Assembly: GCA_021014325.1 (NCBI GenBank)
Contig: CM037475.1
Location: forward strand, 2,201,001-2,265,000
DNA length: 64,000 nt
Source: Plazaster borealis
Lineage: Eukaryota; Echinodermata; Asteroidea; Forcipulatida; Labidiasteridae
Reading direction: 5' to 3'
The notes under the pieces were generated by a model. That model ran no database searches. It was given only the letters and a program-made list of their open reading frames with translations, and was not told the DNA's origin. Of this stretch, positions 20,125 to 33,200 are shown one piece after another. The stretch's first letter is position 1, and each line of letters starts with the position of its first letter. A program made the position numbers and the translations under genes.

Positions 20125-20256
20125 ATTGACCCCTTAAACAACGCGAAACGCGCCTGCGCACAATGCGCATCTACCATTTTGTAAATTTTGACTCCCAAAA
20201 ATGGCGGACAGGATAGGCGCGTGTAAAGTGCGCTGCGCGTTGTGCAATGGGTCAAT
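20125..20256. mobile_element. Short palindromic MITE (ATTGACCC)
   Basis: ATTGACCCCTTAAACAACGCG at the left mirrors CGCGTTGTGCAATGGGTCAA T at the right. 132 bp, no target duplication identified. Confidence 0.6.
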
Positions 20257-20458
20257 ATGATGGAGGAACTAATTGCATAAGAATTCAAAAATGTTGCATG
20301 GTAGAAACACAATCTGGATAGATTTGCTGTTGCAGCATGAACAATACTCCTTGGAGTTAAATGGAGAGGGGAGACATTGGCGTAATATACTGGAAGATTT
20401 CTCTTCAACACCACCCAGGACAAACTCATTCAAGTACTGAGATGTTTAAAGCTTGGTT

Positions 20459-20752
20459 TGATTTTAGACAGAGCTAAGATTCATCTTAAGATGTGTATCA
20501 CTTTTAAGTACTAAGCAAAGTGTGATGTCACAATGCAAATCACCATGGTGATATTGACAACTCATCTTAAGATGATTCTTTGTGTCTTGTGAAACCAGCT
20601 GTGCTTGATTTCACAAAGAGCTAAGATTGATCTTAACTGCAGATCACTCTTAGTTGCTAAGCAAAGTGTGATGTCAAATTACAAATCACGATGGCAATAT
20701 TAACAACTCATCTTAAGATGAATCTTAGCGTCTTGTGAAATCAGCTGGGCCA
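20459..20752. repeat. Two adjacent palindromic units of about 150 bp
   Basis: Each unit runs from GATTT…AGAGCTAAGATT…ATCTTAA to CATCTTAAGATGA…TCTTGTGAAA and shares CTAAGCAAAGTGTGATGTCA. The ends of each unit are inverted relative to one another. Confidence 0.65.
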
Positions 20753-20759
20753 TTTTCCA

Positions 20760-22240
20760 GCCACCACAACTCTACAGAGGTACGACCAAAAAAACACCCC
20801 AACATACAAATGAACACCCCAACACCCAACAAACAAACAAACAAACAACATGTAGAACAAAAGAAGTAAGAAACTAACTAATCAATTAAATGTCACTGAC
20901 AACTTCAAGAAATTGGCATATTTACATATCTTAAAAATTGTTCTTTACCAAATTTGAAACTTGGTACATTTCTTCTTAGGGTAACTAATGGAATAGGGAA
21001 AGAATGGTTTTACAGAACATTTCAATAAGAGCATGTTAAGGTAAGGTTATTAACATGGAGTCATGCATTGAGCATTTAATTAAATACAACAAGGGGAAAA
21101 CAAAAAAACAATTCTCAAAGTAATGAGGTACAAGGTGACTTTGGCATTTTTTGTGTACATAGTTGCTTACAGCAGCATTGTTTGCCAACAAAGGAATGAT
21201 AAAGTACAGAATATAAAAAAAAATAAAATAAAATGCTGACATCTAAGTGTTTATCACAAAACACCAGCCTTTAAAAAATGTATTAAATTGTAGACAATAA
21301 ACAGACATGCAACTTTGTAATTGTAAAACAAGAGGATTTGGCCGACCACATTTAACCATGTACAGTGATTTTCAGCTTTCTATGGCACTATTATTAAAGA
21401 AGGAAAAAAAAAGAAGAAAAAACAACAACCGGGAAATCAGCTGATTAGCTGAAAAATTGCATATCTTTATTTAAACTAGTTATCTGTTTATCCATATTGA
21501 ACGATATATTTTAAATTTACGATGAGATGTTAATCATCAGGGAGTTGTCGACCATCGAGTTGTTCAAGTCTCACCTTAAAACTCATATTTTCAAACAGTA
21601 TTTTTGTAACATTGCAACTTGTTGAAAGGTTTGTACATATTATTCATTTTCTACTGTGTATTTGGCTGGTCAAGACATAATTTTTTGTAAAATTGTTTAA
21701 TTATCGTCGTTTTAAATTTATTTTACGTTGTTTAATCCATTTTTGCTTATATTCAGCGCCTTGAGGCAGAACAGATCTGCAACTGTTTGCGCTTTATAAA
21801 TCTCTATTTATTATTAAAATTATTAACTCCTTAAATACCAAATAAAAACATTGACAAACTTAGTTTTTTAATCTTTTAGATTATAATATTATAATTGTTT
21901 TTCTTACATGTACCACAATATCTTGGATTTGGGAAATATACCAATAATAGGGAGGTACTTCAGTTACACCGAAATATGGCACAGTCAATTGAACACAATC
22001 TTATCTGCATGCTATTTACAAAAGACGAAATTACTTGTTTTATCCTAAAATTGATTCTAACAAAATTATTCACACAATGTACAAATATCCATGGGTGTAG
22101 AAATCCAGTAAATTTTAGGCACAAAAGATCCCATGAAATAAGGCCAACTGAAAATGATGAATTGGTTTACAACGGTCCTTTGTAGAAAGAATTATGGTTT
22201 ATTATTATTGTACATTGTCAATGATGAGAAGTTTCATGTA
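20760..22240. other. AT-rich intergenic stretch
   Basis: No coding. (CAAA)n lies near 20846. GCGCCTTGAGGCAGAACAG with GCGCTTTATAAAT at 21758-21800 looks like the 3' tail of a non-LTR element or SINE. It may include part of either gene's 3' UTR; I cannot tell. Confidence 0.4.
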
Positions 22241-22245
22241 TTTAA

Positions 22246-22625
22246 AGGCACTGAACACGTTTGGTGATTACTCAAAATATATATTAGCATAAAAACTGAC
22301 TTGGTAACGAGCAACAGAGAGCTGTTGTGGTATAAAACATTGTGAGAAACGACTCCCTCTGAAGTAACGTAGTTTTTGAGAACGAGTTAATTTCTCACTA
22401 TTAAATAATAAAAGACTTTATTATAAAGACTTGCAAGAAGCCTTTTATTCCTATCTGAAAGCACACAAATTTGTACAACACGGGTGTTTTTTCTTTTATC
22501 ATTTTCTTGCAACTTCGATGACCAATTGAGCCCAAATTTTCACAGGCTTGTTATTTTATGCATATGTTTGGATACACCAAATGAGAACACTGGTCTTTGA
22601 CAACTCCCAAACGTGTACGATGCCT
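22246..22625. mobile_element. TTAA MITE, family 1, copy 3
   Basis: 380 bp between TTAA at 22242-22245 and 22626-22629, same ends as copy 1. An extra TTATAAAGACT near 22420 is private to this copy. Confidence 0.85.
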
Positions 22626-22755
22626 TTAAAGCCAAGTAAACCGACCACTTCATCCAGCTACCATCTTGGAGGTAAACCCTTGACGAAACAGTGCCAGTGG
22701 AAATGCACAGCTATGTATATCTGGCGCACAGGTTAGTCCAATGGGAGCATAACAA

Positions 22756-23012
22756 AAGTAAAAGTAAAGTCTGTCCCGAGCCAAATGGCTCATCAGGCTG
22801 GTGTTTATATCTGGTTTCATTGGCATTAAACGACAGAGAATATTTCTATCCATTTGTACTCCTGGGTGGAGAGAAGCAATTATGATAAAGTGCCCTGCTT
22901 AAGGACACAAGTGTGGCGCCTGATCAGACCAGGATTTCAACCCACATTTAATAACTTTCAGAACTTGAGTCCACCGCACAAGACCGCTTGGCCACGACAA
23001 GGGGGCATAGAT
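22756..23012 (-). mobile_element. tRNA-derived SINE (family 1), minus copy
   Basis: Reading on the minus strand: TTGTCGTGGCCAAGCGG (A box), a decayed B box, CTTAAGCAGGGCAC, then CCATTTGGCTCGGGACAG. Same family as 37905-38204. The tandem repeat at 23028 abuts its head. Confidence 0.75.
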
Positions 23013-23027
23013 TGGGCCAATAGGAAC

Positions 23028-23572
23028 ACAAGTTGGGCCAATGGTCACCCACAGATTGCGCAAATGTGCGCATAGGTTTGGCCAATTGGCGCACAAGTTG
23101 GGCCAATGGGCACACAGATTGGGAAAATGGGAGCACAGGTTGGGCCAATGGGCGCACATGTTAGGTCATTGGGTGCACAGGTTGGGTCAATGGGTGCACA
23201 GGTTGGGTCAATGGGTGCACATGTTGGGTCAATGGGTGCACATGTTGGGTCAATGGGCGCAAAGGTTGGGCCAATGGGCGCACATGTTAGGTCAATGGGT
23301 GCACAGGTTGAGCCAATTGGCGCACAGGTTGGGTCAATGGGCGCACAGGTTGGGTCAATGGGTGCACAGGTTGGGCCAATGGGCGCACAGGTTGGGTCAA
23401 TGGGTGCACATGTTGGGTCAATGGGTGCACATGTTGGGTCAATGGGCGCAAAGGTTGGGCCAATGGGCGCACAGGTTGGGTCAATGGGTGCACATGTTGG
23501 GTCAATGGGTGCAAAGGTTGGGTCAATGGGTGCACAGGTTGGGTCAATGGGCGCAAAGGTTGGGCCAGTTTG
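23028..23572. repeat. 21-bp minisatellite, about 26 copies
   Basis: Units of GGTTGGGTCAATGGGTGCACA and close variants (GGGCCAATGGGCGCACA). 21 is a multiple of three, so the array stays open in several frames on both strands (for example 187 codons from 23041). These frames encode only a 7-residue repeat and are not taken as genes. Confidence 0.95.
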
Positions 23573-23579
23573 GACAACC

Positions 23580-24010
23580 TAGTCCGGTATTGTCTCATGC
23601 ATAAGGTCTACTTGAATCACGTCTGGTAAATTGACTTATTTACAAATTTTTCCTTCTTCAGATGCTTTACAACAATTTTATAAAATGGTCTGGTGAGTAA
23701 TTTAAATGGCATTTTGTATTTAGAATACGGAGGTAGTGAGTAAGGTTTCTTAAATTGAAACAAAATTAATCATGCAAAAATATACACCTGACATCAAGTA
23801 CTAAGTGGCTGGCTACGTTCCATTAACACTGAATAATGCATAATATACATGTACATGTGTTTAACTCTGACATTGATAGAGGGTACATGTAAACTACTCT
23901 ACCATCCACAAATACAAGATTATTTTATATTCATCTGTCTTTTCTTACCCTTCCTCTTTAAACGTCACCTAACGTTTTTGTAGTGAATGTGACGCCCCAT
24001 GCCAAAACCA
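23580..24010. other. Downstream flank of eEF2K
   Basis: Probable 3' UTR or flank of the minus-strand gene. AT-rich with no coding and no decisive polyadenylation signal. Confidence 0.35.
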
Positions 24011-24013
24011 GTC

Positions 24014-24235
24014 CACTGAGAGTGCATCCTGTATGATTTACGCTGAGTCAAGTCCTTCTTCCATTTCTCCAAAGCATTCCTCAGCAAGCATGTAGTACTT
24101 GTTGGCCAGTCTACCTTTCACTGAGAGTGCATCCTGCAGAGTTTATGCCGAGTCATCTCCTTCCTCATCTTCTTCCATTTCTCCAAAGCATTCCTCAGCA
24201 AGCATGTAGTACTTGTTGGCCAGCCTACCTTTCAT
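24014..24235 (-). repeat. Tandem duplication of the end of the last eEF2K exon
   Basis: 24014-24118 and 24119-24235 are near-identical copies (CACTGAGAGTGCATCCTG … CTACCTTTCA). The upper copy is the true end of the coding exon. The lower one lacks 12 bases and has its own in-frame stop. See the alternative exon entry at 24038. Confidence 0.9.
24038..24120 (-). CDS. Candidate alternative terminal exon of eEF2K
   Basis: The duplicated copy is preceded on the minus strand by CACTCTCAG, a usable acceptor. Joined to the exon at 27454-27632 it is in frame for 27 codons (VKGRLANKYYMLAEE…) to a TAA at 24038-24040. It would replace GDLYNEAAEAAMEAM and keep the C-terminal helix, with tail EEGLDSA in place of EEDEEGDDSA. 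The pyrimidine tract is weak, so use is not shown. Confidence 0.3.
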
Positions 24236-24276
24236 GGCCTCCATGGCTGCTTCAGCCGCCTCATTGTACAAGTCGC
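24143..24276 (-). CDS. eef2k: eEF2K exon 13 (terminal)
   Basis: Acceptor TCTCTGTAG. Encodes DLYNEAAEAAMEAMKGRL and the C-terminal eEF2-contact region, ending in an acidic EEDEEGDDSA tail longer than the vertebrate one. Confidence 0.95.
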
Positions 24277-27200
24277 CTACAGAGAAATAAATCATTTTTG
24301 ATAACAGCCAATCATTTTGGAAAAACACGAGATAGTGTCAAAATGATTTCAAGCTATTAAATCACAAAACTGTTTAAAAATGTTGTTCTTATTAGTACTT
24401 TCATCTAGCCATCGGGCTAGCTTGGTGGTCTAGTGGTAAGATATCTGGGCCCAATTTCATGGCTCTGCTTGCCGTAAGCAAAGAATCGGCGCTTACGGAA
24501 GCAGGGAATTCCGCGCTTATGTCAAGCGTATTTCACAGGTTAGCAGGGAATTTTTGCTTGTGCGCGTGCGTACTCCACTTTACTAGGCATTCTTCGCTTA
24601 CACAGCTAGCGCAGAAATTCGGAGAATAGAGATCGTAAGCGCAGAATTCGGCGGTAACCAGAGCCATGAAATTGGGCCCAGTTCTAGCAATGCATGGTCG
24701 TGGGTTCGATTTGCCTGTGGATTGTTTTCACAGAACTCGGGAAAGTACTGAGTATACAGTGCTTAATACACATCGGTGTAAGGGATAAAAACAAATTATA
24801 TTCTTTAACCCTGATGCAAAATTAACATCTATTAAATCATCACTGTTATTATTAATTTAAGGTAATAAAACGTAAGGGATTTTCTTAAGTGTCTAGGCCT
24901 GAAAAAACCTGTGAAGAGAAGGCAGTGAAGAAATGCTCAACTCTGGGATGAGTGAGGAAATCTCACATTGGGGAAACACAAGAAATGAAGTAACGACTGA
25001 AATACAATCTATAATTCAGGCTCTTGTCTATGATGGGATTTGAACCAGGGTCCACAGAGAGATTGATAGAAAAACGCCTGTTCACATTAAATTAAAGCAA
25101 ACCCAACAAAGAAAATTAAACACAAACTATAATTCAGGCTCTTGTCGAAGGTGGGATTTGAACCAGGGTCCACAGAGAGAATGATACAAAACACCTATTC
25201 ACATTCAATTAAAGCAAACCCCACAAAGAACATTAAACACAATCAATAATTCAGGCTCTGGTCTAAGGTGGGATTTGAACCAGGGTCCACAGAGAGAATG
25301 ATACAAAAACACCTGTTCACATTAAATTAAAGCAAACCCCACAAAGAAAATTAAACACAATCTATGAAACAGGCTCTGGTCTAAGGTGGGATTTGAACCA
25401 GGGTCCACAGAGAGAATGATACAAAAACACCTGTTCAAATTAAATTGAAGCAAACCCCACAAAGAAAATTAAACACAATCTATAAACCAGGCTCTGGTCT
25501 AAGGTGGGATTTGAACCAGGGTCCACAGAGAGAATGATACAAAAACACCTGTTCAAATTGAATTAAAGCAAACCCCACAAAGAAAATTAAACACAATTTA
25601 TAAACCAGGCTCTTGTCTAAGGTGGGATTTGAACCAGGGTCCACACCTATTCGTGAATGAGCGGATAAGAGCACCGGATCCAAGCTCTGGTCTGAGTAGC
25701 AGAGTGTGGGTTCAATTCCCGGTCGTGACACCTGTGTCCTTGAGCAAGACACTTAACTATACTTGCTTCTCATCACCCAGGGGTAAATGGGTACATGTGA
25801 GGGCAGAGATGGTTCTTGTGATTGATTCAGCTTTGTGCACTACATATTTTGCAGCACAGGCTGTATACTCCCAAAGGAGCTGAGATGGTTTAAGGAATGA
25901 AATAAAATGGCCCAGTGACCAGGGGTAATAATGTTGGAGCGCCATGTGCGTCACTGAGTGAGGGACCCGAGCGCTATATAAGAAGCCACTATTATTATTA
26001 TTAGTATTCACATTCAATTAAAGCAAACCCCACGAAGAAAATGTGAGCATGGTCAAACATAAAAAAAGAACATTGGGCTGTCCAGTCCACATGAAAACAT
26101 GGCCATGTAACAAACTTCAGTACTTCACATTGCTGTTTAATTGTATTTCTAAGCGAAGTACATGTAGGCCTCTCAAAGGGTCTTGCAGTATTATTCCCCT
26201 GTTCACCAGGCCCTAAGCATTCCTAAAACCATTTAAACTCCTTAAGAGTATGCAGCACCGCACCCAAAATGGTGCACAGGTTGTTTATCATTTATATCAA
26301 CAAACTTTACCCTCGCAATAATAATAATAATAATAAAGTAATCTTAAAAAGCACCAAAGTCAGCTTAAAAAGATGCTGAAGGCGCTTCACAAAGAAAACA
26401 ATTTAAAAAGCTAAGGCCAAACACAATTTATAAATATACAAATGTACAGAAAAGTAGTGACCAAATAATGGTCATTTACCCCAGGGTGATGAGAAGCAGT
26501 TATTAGTAAAGTGTCTTGCTAAAGAACACAAGTGTCACAACCAGGATTCGAAACCCACCCTCCATTGACTCAGCTATCAGCACTTGAGTTTGATGAGCTA
26601 CACAGCTCAACCATGTCAAGCGACATTTAGGCCTGGGCCCAATTTCATAAAGCCGTGAAGCACAAAAACTTACTAAGCACAGAAAAGTATTGCTTAGCAG
26701 AAACAGGTTACCAGCCAAAATTACATTAAATTTGCATTGTTGTGACTGGTGCCACACTCAATTTTTGCTTCTCTAGAATTTTTGCTTCTCAAAAATTTCT
26801 TTGCTAAAGCAAAGAAATTTTTCAAGCAGTATTTTCTGCTTAACAGCTTTATGAAATTGGGCCCTGGAACGACATCTCTGAGAGGCCAAGGCCATTTTCA
26901 TTTTGCAAAGGGTACTTCCAATTGGAAAATCTAAAAGTCTGTGAGAAACTTCTTCTGGCAACAGAGGCCACGGACCACATGGCCTCCATGTCAATCCAGG
27001 CTTGTACATTGATCTCACAATCTCACAATGTTTGATCTCACAATTATTATTATTATTATTATTATTATTATTGTTATTATTATTATATATTTCTGGTAAT
27101 AAAACCAAGGATGCCTCATAAGTGAACTTAATCACTGTAGCTCGCAAGCCTGAGGAAACAAGGGTGCTTGCTATGTGAACCAGAAACACCGGGGTTAACC

Positions 27201-30200
27201 CCTATCTTTTCCACGATAAGTGTTCTGGGTTCTTTTACGTGCACTACCAATCCTAGTACACGGGACCTACAGCTTAATGTCCCATCCAAAGGACAAAGCA
27301 ATTATGGTTAAGTATCTTGCTCAAGGATACAAGTGTCATGACTGGGACTCGAACCCACACTCTGCTGATCAGAAACACCAGAGCTTGAGTCCGGTGCTCT
27401 TAACCGCTCAGCCACGACACGCCACAAAAAAATCAATCGTGACGGGTACTCACCTGCTTTCTGTGAGTTCTTGTCCAACCCATGTCCACCTGTTCTATAC
27501 ATATTAGCTTGTTTGACCAACAGCTGGTAGTCTGGGTCTTCATTCAGACAGTCAAATTCGCCGTCGTCATCCTCCTTTGACATTGCAATAGCTTGCTGAC
27601 ACCAATGTACAGCCTCAGTCCACATGATCTCCCTATGTCAAAATTATGATACCATTATTCTATCATTGCAAAATTACATTTATTTATATTTATCTTACAT
27701 CAGGGTCATCCGTTCACAAACAATGTGATCTCCCACTGGACCCCGAGTTTAACAAAAACATCAAGAAAAAGAAACATGCAAATAAAAACGTAAATTAAGA
27801 GGAGCAAATAGACAATAAAATATTATTACATTATTGGAATAATCGGAACAGTTGGTAAACAAAACTTAATTTGTAGGCTGCTAGCGCCAAATTCTGCTGA
27901 CCATAGACCATGCAAGTCTCACGCGTAATCGAACATTTTTGGGACCACTTTGGTCCCACATACAATGCTTTAACGAGTGAAGGAAATAAACTCACGCGCT
28001 TTAATGGTCCCAATGTTCGAATACGCAAGAGACTTGCACAGTTTATTACAGAGGGAAATACTTTGAGTTGTACAGATCCCAGGATTTTTTAAAACAAGTA
28101 TCATCTGGTTCAGTTTAGCGGCAGTAAAAGACTACAGCAGGCTAGGCAAAACCCGATGAAAAACAATATGGTTCTTGTAAGAACCATTTCTTAAAAATCA
28201 AACTCTGTCATGGTGATATTGACCTCTTTCACTGGCACACATGCAGCTAGTCTCTGCCATGGACTGCCATTTTGGGAGTCAAATTGCATGTAAAGTAAAT
28301 GGTTCAATCTAACTGTTCGAGTGTCACTTGGCAGGTCATTGCCTAGCGTTTTAAGAACACCGGACTCAAGCTCTGGTGTTTCTGATCAGCAGAGTGTGGG
28401 TTCGAGTCCCGGTTGTGACACTTGTGTCCTTAAGCAAGACACTTAACCATTATTGCTGCGTCCTTCGGATGGGACGTAAAGCCATAGGTCCTGTGTGTTG
28501 TGTAATACATGCAAAAAGAACCCAGTGCACTTATCGAAAAGAGAAGGGGTTCGCCCCGGTGTTCCTGGTTTGATCGGCAGCATATTGCGCCACAGCACCT
28601 TGTAAACCATTACATGGTGCTATGTAAAGGACTTGGTCTCATACTTCAAAACGTAGCTCCACAATACCTTGCAGGAAAATAATGCACGTTAAAAGCGCCT
28701 TGAGCGTCACTGAGTGACGGATATGTGCGCTATATAAGACGCCACTATTATTATTATTATTATTATTAAAACACACAGGGAACCAGACACCCTAAACGGT
28801 GCAGTCAAGATTTATCATGGGTAATCTACATCAGGTGAATTGGGCCAACAGCCATTACAGTGCACCACAAACCAGGGCCCAATTTCATAGCCCAACTTAA
28901 CGGTAAGCAAATTTTCATGCTAACTGTAGCAGAAAAATTTGCTTAAGCCTTAGCGTATTTCACAGGTTAGCAAGAAAATACGGCAGCCATCTTGCACGTT
29001 CACAATGGTTTTGCATTGTTACGTCATTCATTTTCGTTCAGTAAGCACCGGAAGGTTAGCATGCCTTTTCGTGTGCTTACAGTTAGCAGCGCTATGAAAT
29101 GGAAACTCGCTCAGTAAGCAGAAAACGTGTGCTTAGCAGCTCTATGAAATTGGGCCCAGAACACTAATGAATCCTCCATTATGCCTTGTGAAATATCTTT
29201 CCTGTTGTACTTAAAGGTAGGGTCATTCCAAAAATTAATGAACACGAAAGCTTAATTGGTGAGAAGCACTGAATCTGTTGATAGTATAAACTATCTTGAG
29301 AAAATTCCCTTCGAAGTTTGGTTTTGATTATTTTTTCACCCAAAAACATTTGAATCCGAGAAACGATTCATGCATAAATCGTTTCTCAGATTTCTGAGGG
29401 CTGGTGTCCACTCGCGAATGCTGCGGCCAGAGATAAGGTTGGTACCTGCTGTCACCTTGCTAAATATGGATGGATTCGAAGTTCGTGTGAAAATACCATG
29501 ACAGTTTGTTGCTGTTTTCTCAGAAAGTAAACACTGTACTCAGCTGAAACTTTCACATTTTACTTGTATTGTATGTCTTTATAATTTTGCCCATAAATCA
29601 GCATTACGTTGACAAAAACCAATCTGTGACCCTACCTTTCAAAGTATGAATTATAAGTGTTGATGAAGTTACCTGTTTGTTCCAAGGTTCAGTCCAGTCA
29701 GATAAGCATTGGCCAAGTAGATCATAGAAGCTCTATCACCAGCCTCAGCTGCCTGCTCCATTAAATCCAATCCCTCGTTGATATTCTCTTCATTTTCCTG
29801 CTTTAAAATTAAAAACAGGGTGAATTAATGATAGGTTGAGCAAGTCTTGCGTGTCATTGAATATTGACGTTAAAGTATGTGATTTTGAATTCTTCACATC
29901 TTAAAGTAATAATAATAATAATAATAGTATAAATAACAATAATAACAGTTGGTTCTTATACAGCACAAACATCCTAGTAGCTAGATTATGGCACTTTACA
30001 ACATTATTATCCCTATATAGGATTTGAGGCATTGCATGGTGAGATATCAATATATATTTGGTTTGCGGTAACACCATGTGTATATCTACTTGCTAGGTAG
30101 ATTTTGTTCTTTGAGAACTTGTCTTGCGTATTATTCTACTGCCACAGAGTAGAATATTCGGAATTCGGGAGACTTCTTAGTTCTTAAATCTACTTGCTAG

Positions 30201-33200
30201 GTATATTTTGTTCTATGAGAACTTGTCTTGCTTATTATTCTACTGCCGCAAAGTAGAATATTCAGAATTCGGGAGACTTCTCAGTTCTGAAAAGAACTAT
30301 CCTTCTTATTAACTACTACCTGGGCGGGAGGTAGGAAATCGGGCGGGACTACTACTTTCTGTATGTGGATCGGGGGACTTCTCGTTAATAACTACACTGC
30401 CACAGAGTGAGTCTAAATAGTTCTCAACATTTCGACTAGCTTGCTCTAGTCATCGTCAGGAGACCATTATTATCCCTGTTCATCAGGCATACGTTTAGAC
30501 CATTCCTCAAACTCCTTAAATTAGTGCTTTGGGGTTAATCCAACAAAATACTGTCTCAGTCCTCTCAGGCTCCCATTATACACCTGGGTAAAGAGAAGCA
30601 GTTATGCCTTGCTCAAGGACACAAGTGTCATGACCGGGAATCGAACCCACACTCCTATGATTCAACCGTCAGAACTTGAGACCAATGCAGTAGACAGCTC
30701 GGCCACGTGCGCACAAAGGAAACAAAGGTTTCTACCACTTGAGACTTGCACGGTCTGTACAGCAGATAATTAGTTAATTTTAAATAACGCACACACAGAT
30801 GCTGGCCATTTGATTGGATGAACACAGGTCACATGTCATCCTTTAATTTGCCATATATACTGTTGCAACGATCCCAAATTGAATATAGAAGTACTATATC
30901 GTCACTGTTTTCACGAAGAGGCAATTTAGGCCATTCCACAAAACTTTCATGATTAGAGAAATCCACGTTTGAAGTTAAGCTATTTTTGAAATCACTGTTT
31001 CTGACACTGCTTTTTATTGAAACGCTGACATTTTTCCAAGCATAAAAGTGGAGATCTTAAACCATACAAATCTGTTGCTATTTTAATTATAGTAAGTTTA
31101 ATTATTGAGTAATTAACTGTTAAACACAAGTTTCCCTTCGTGAAAACTTCAAAACGAGGTATGTGTGCAGCGCGTCGTGAGCGCTTCGTGTACAAACCAA
31201 TGCGTAAACGACGAGTGCCTGTTCGTGAAAACTAAAATTTATATAGGTCATACAAATTGTCCCTTCGTGAAAACTGAAAACGCAGAGTAGCCTTTATTGG
31301 CACCGTGCCAGCGCTATGTACTTCAATGTAACAATTGGCAAATCTAAATGTGGCTGTTCGTGAAAACGCAAAACCGATAGTTTGGGAAGATGTTCCTTGT
31401 GCTAATTAGTGTAATTAGAAAAGTATAACGTTTTATAACTTGAAACTTGGGGAAAATATTGATGTCAATAGTAACATTCAAAATACGTAAAAACACTGTT
31501 TGGCAAAATGCATAATTTTTTCAGAAATTGCCTCTTCGTGAAAACGGTGACGATATGGATAATTATAGGATGCTTCAGATGCCTCACAGCGTTGTTTCCA
31601 AAACGTTGATCCACCGATTCTTTTAGGAACCATAGATACTAAAAAAAAGAGAGATTTAACTACATGGTGTCACCGCAAATTTCATATGTTGTTGACGAGC
31701 ATTTATTTGCCTGCCTACTTACATTCATGGTGACACTCTCAAGAACTACGTGAGGCAAGTCCAGATAAATCTTAGCGAGTGACAAGATTGCCTCCATGGT
31801 CCCACAATGGGATGCCTGCTCCAGATGATAAAATGCTGCTTGCATGTTACGATCGTCGTAGTTTTCAACAAAGCGGCCGACATCGTGGTACTTGGCGAGA
31901 TCCAAATGCACCTGGCAAAAAAAAATCCACTCGATTTACTCAATCACAGTCATACATACATCTCAATATTTTTTATTCAAAATGTTTTTGAAATGTACGA
32001 AAAATGTGTATAAAAACGTTGCCATGCAGATAAAAAACTACTAATTGTAATTCTGATTGTAATTCTGAATCAGTATAATTCACAACACAAATTATTGAGG
32101 TCCAGACAACAATCTTTATCTTCAAGCAAACTTGAATCCTCGATTCTGATTGGTCAATCTATAGCAACAAGAATGTGATATGAACCTACATTGCAAGGCA
32201 CAGATCAATTCCTGTTCTATCGTGCTGTTCTAAATCTGCGTAATGGGCTATTTGAAGCAACGTGTCAAGTCTGCAAGTTTGCTTGAAGATAATATTGGCG
32301 TGTCGTGGCCGAGCGGTCTAGTTCACCGGACCCAGGCTCTGGTGTTGTAACCAGCAGAGTGTGGGTTCAAATCTCGGTCATGACACCCGTGCCCTTGAGC
32401 AAGGCACTTAACTATAATTGCTTCATAAACAGTTGGGAAGGTATAGTGCATTCTGCTCTACCAGCCGGGCTCCTAGTGGATGATACCCATGCCTACATCC
32501 TTAAGGACTGTTTCAGCCCCAGGAGTAGGTGGCACTGTGCCCCCGGTGACAGTTGATTTCCCAAATCAGTTAAGTGTAGCCCTAACCCAGGCATGCAACT
32601 GTCCGATGAAAAAAAAAGAGAAAAATTTTCAAAGGCACAACGGAAGCGTGGAGCGAGGCAGCCAAAACGTCAAGGGACATGAGACCCACAATGGTACCCT
32701 AGAAAATTTTGAGGTTTATTATGCTCTTAGGTGCATTCTTAGCATGTACAGGCCTGTGAATGGACCTTTAAAAAAAGAGCTGAAACACTACATGATGTAA
32801 GAATGATTGTGGAACGACAAGTGAGCGCGTCACACACTTAAGCTGGTCAAATTGGGGCACCCCATTGATCCAGTAACTAGACTTACTCCACATTATTGTA
32901 GTTGTACATTGTTGTTGCCAAGCATATATTAGGCTTTTTTTTTTAAATCGTAAAATAAAATAAAAATAATAATTTATTTTTTATTTTTAGGGCTGATCAT
33001 TTTTTTTAAAACGCGGAAATCCGCGGAAACGCAGAGGAGTTGCATGCCTGCTAACTTTGAAGTGGCTGTCTGGCCTTGTGATGTAAGGCAATCTTTCATA
33101 AAAAAAAGAAAAAAGAAGTATATATTAAAGATGTTACCTGTCCCAGAACCGATCCTCCCATCTTCCTCTTCATATCCAATCTCTCCCTCATAGCTACTTC

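Noticed and set aside
23041..23604. 187-codon ORF and overlapping ORFs on both strands
   Set aside because: They translate a 21-bp minisatellite; no domain, no start context, equal openness in other frames.
25034..25640. Several tRNA-like B boxes
   Set aside because: No acceptor or anticodon stems fold around them; they are parts of the SINE-derived satellite.
25006..25648. CRISPR-like array of about 118-bp repeats
   Set aside because: Repeats are long and contiguous with no unique spacers; the window is eukaryotic and the unit is SINE-derived.
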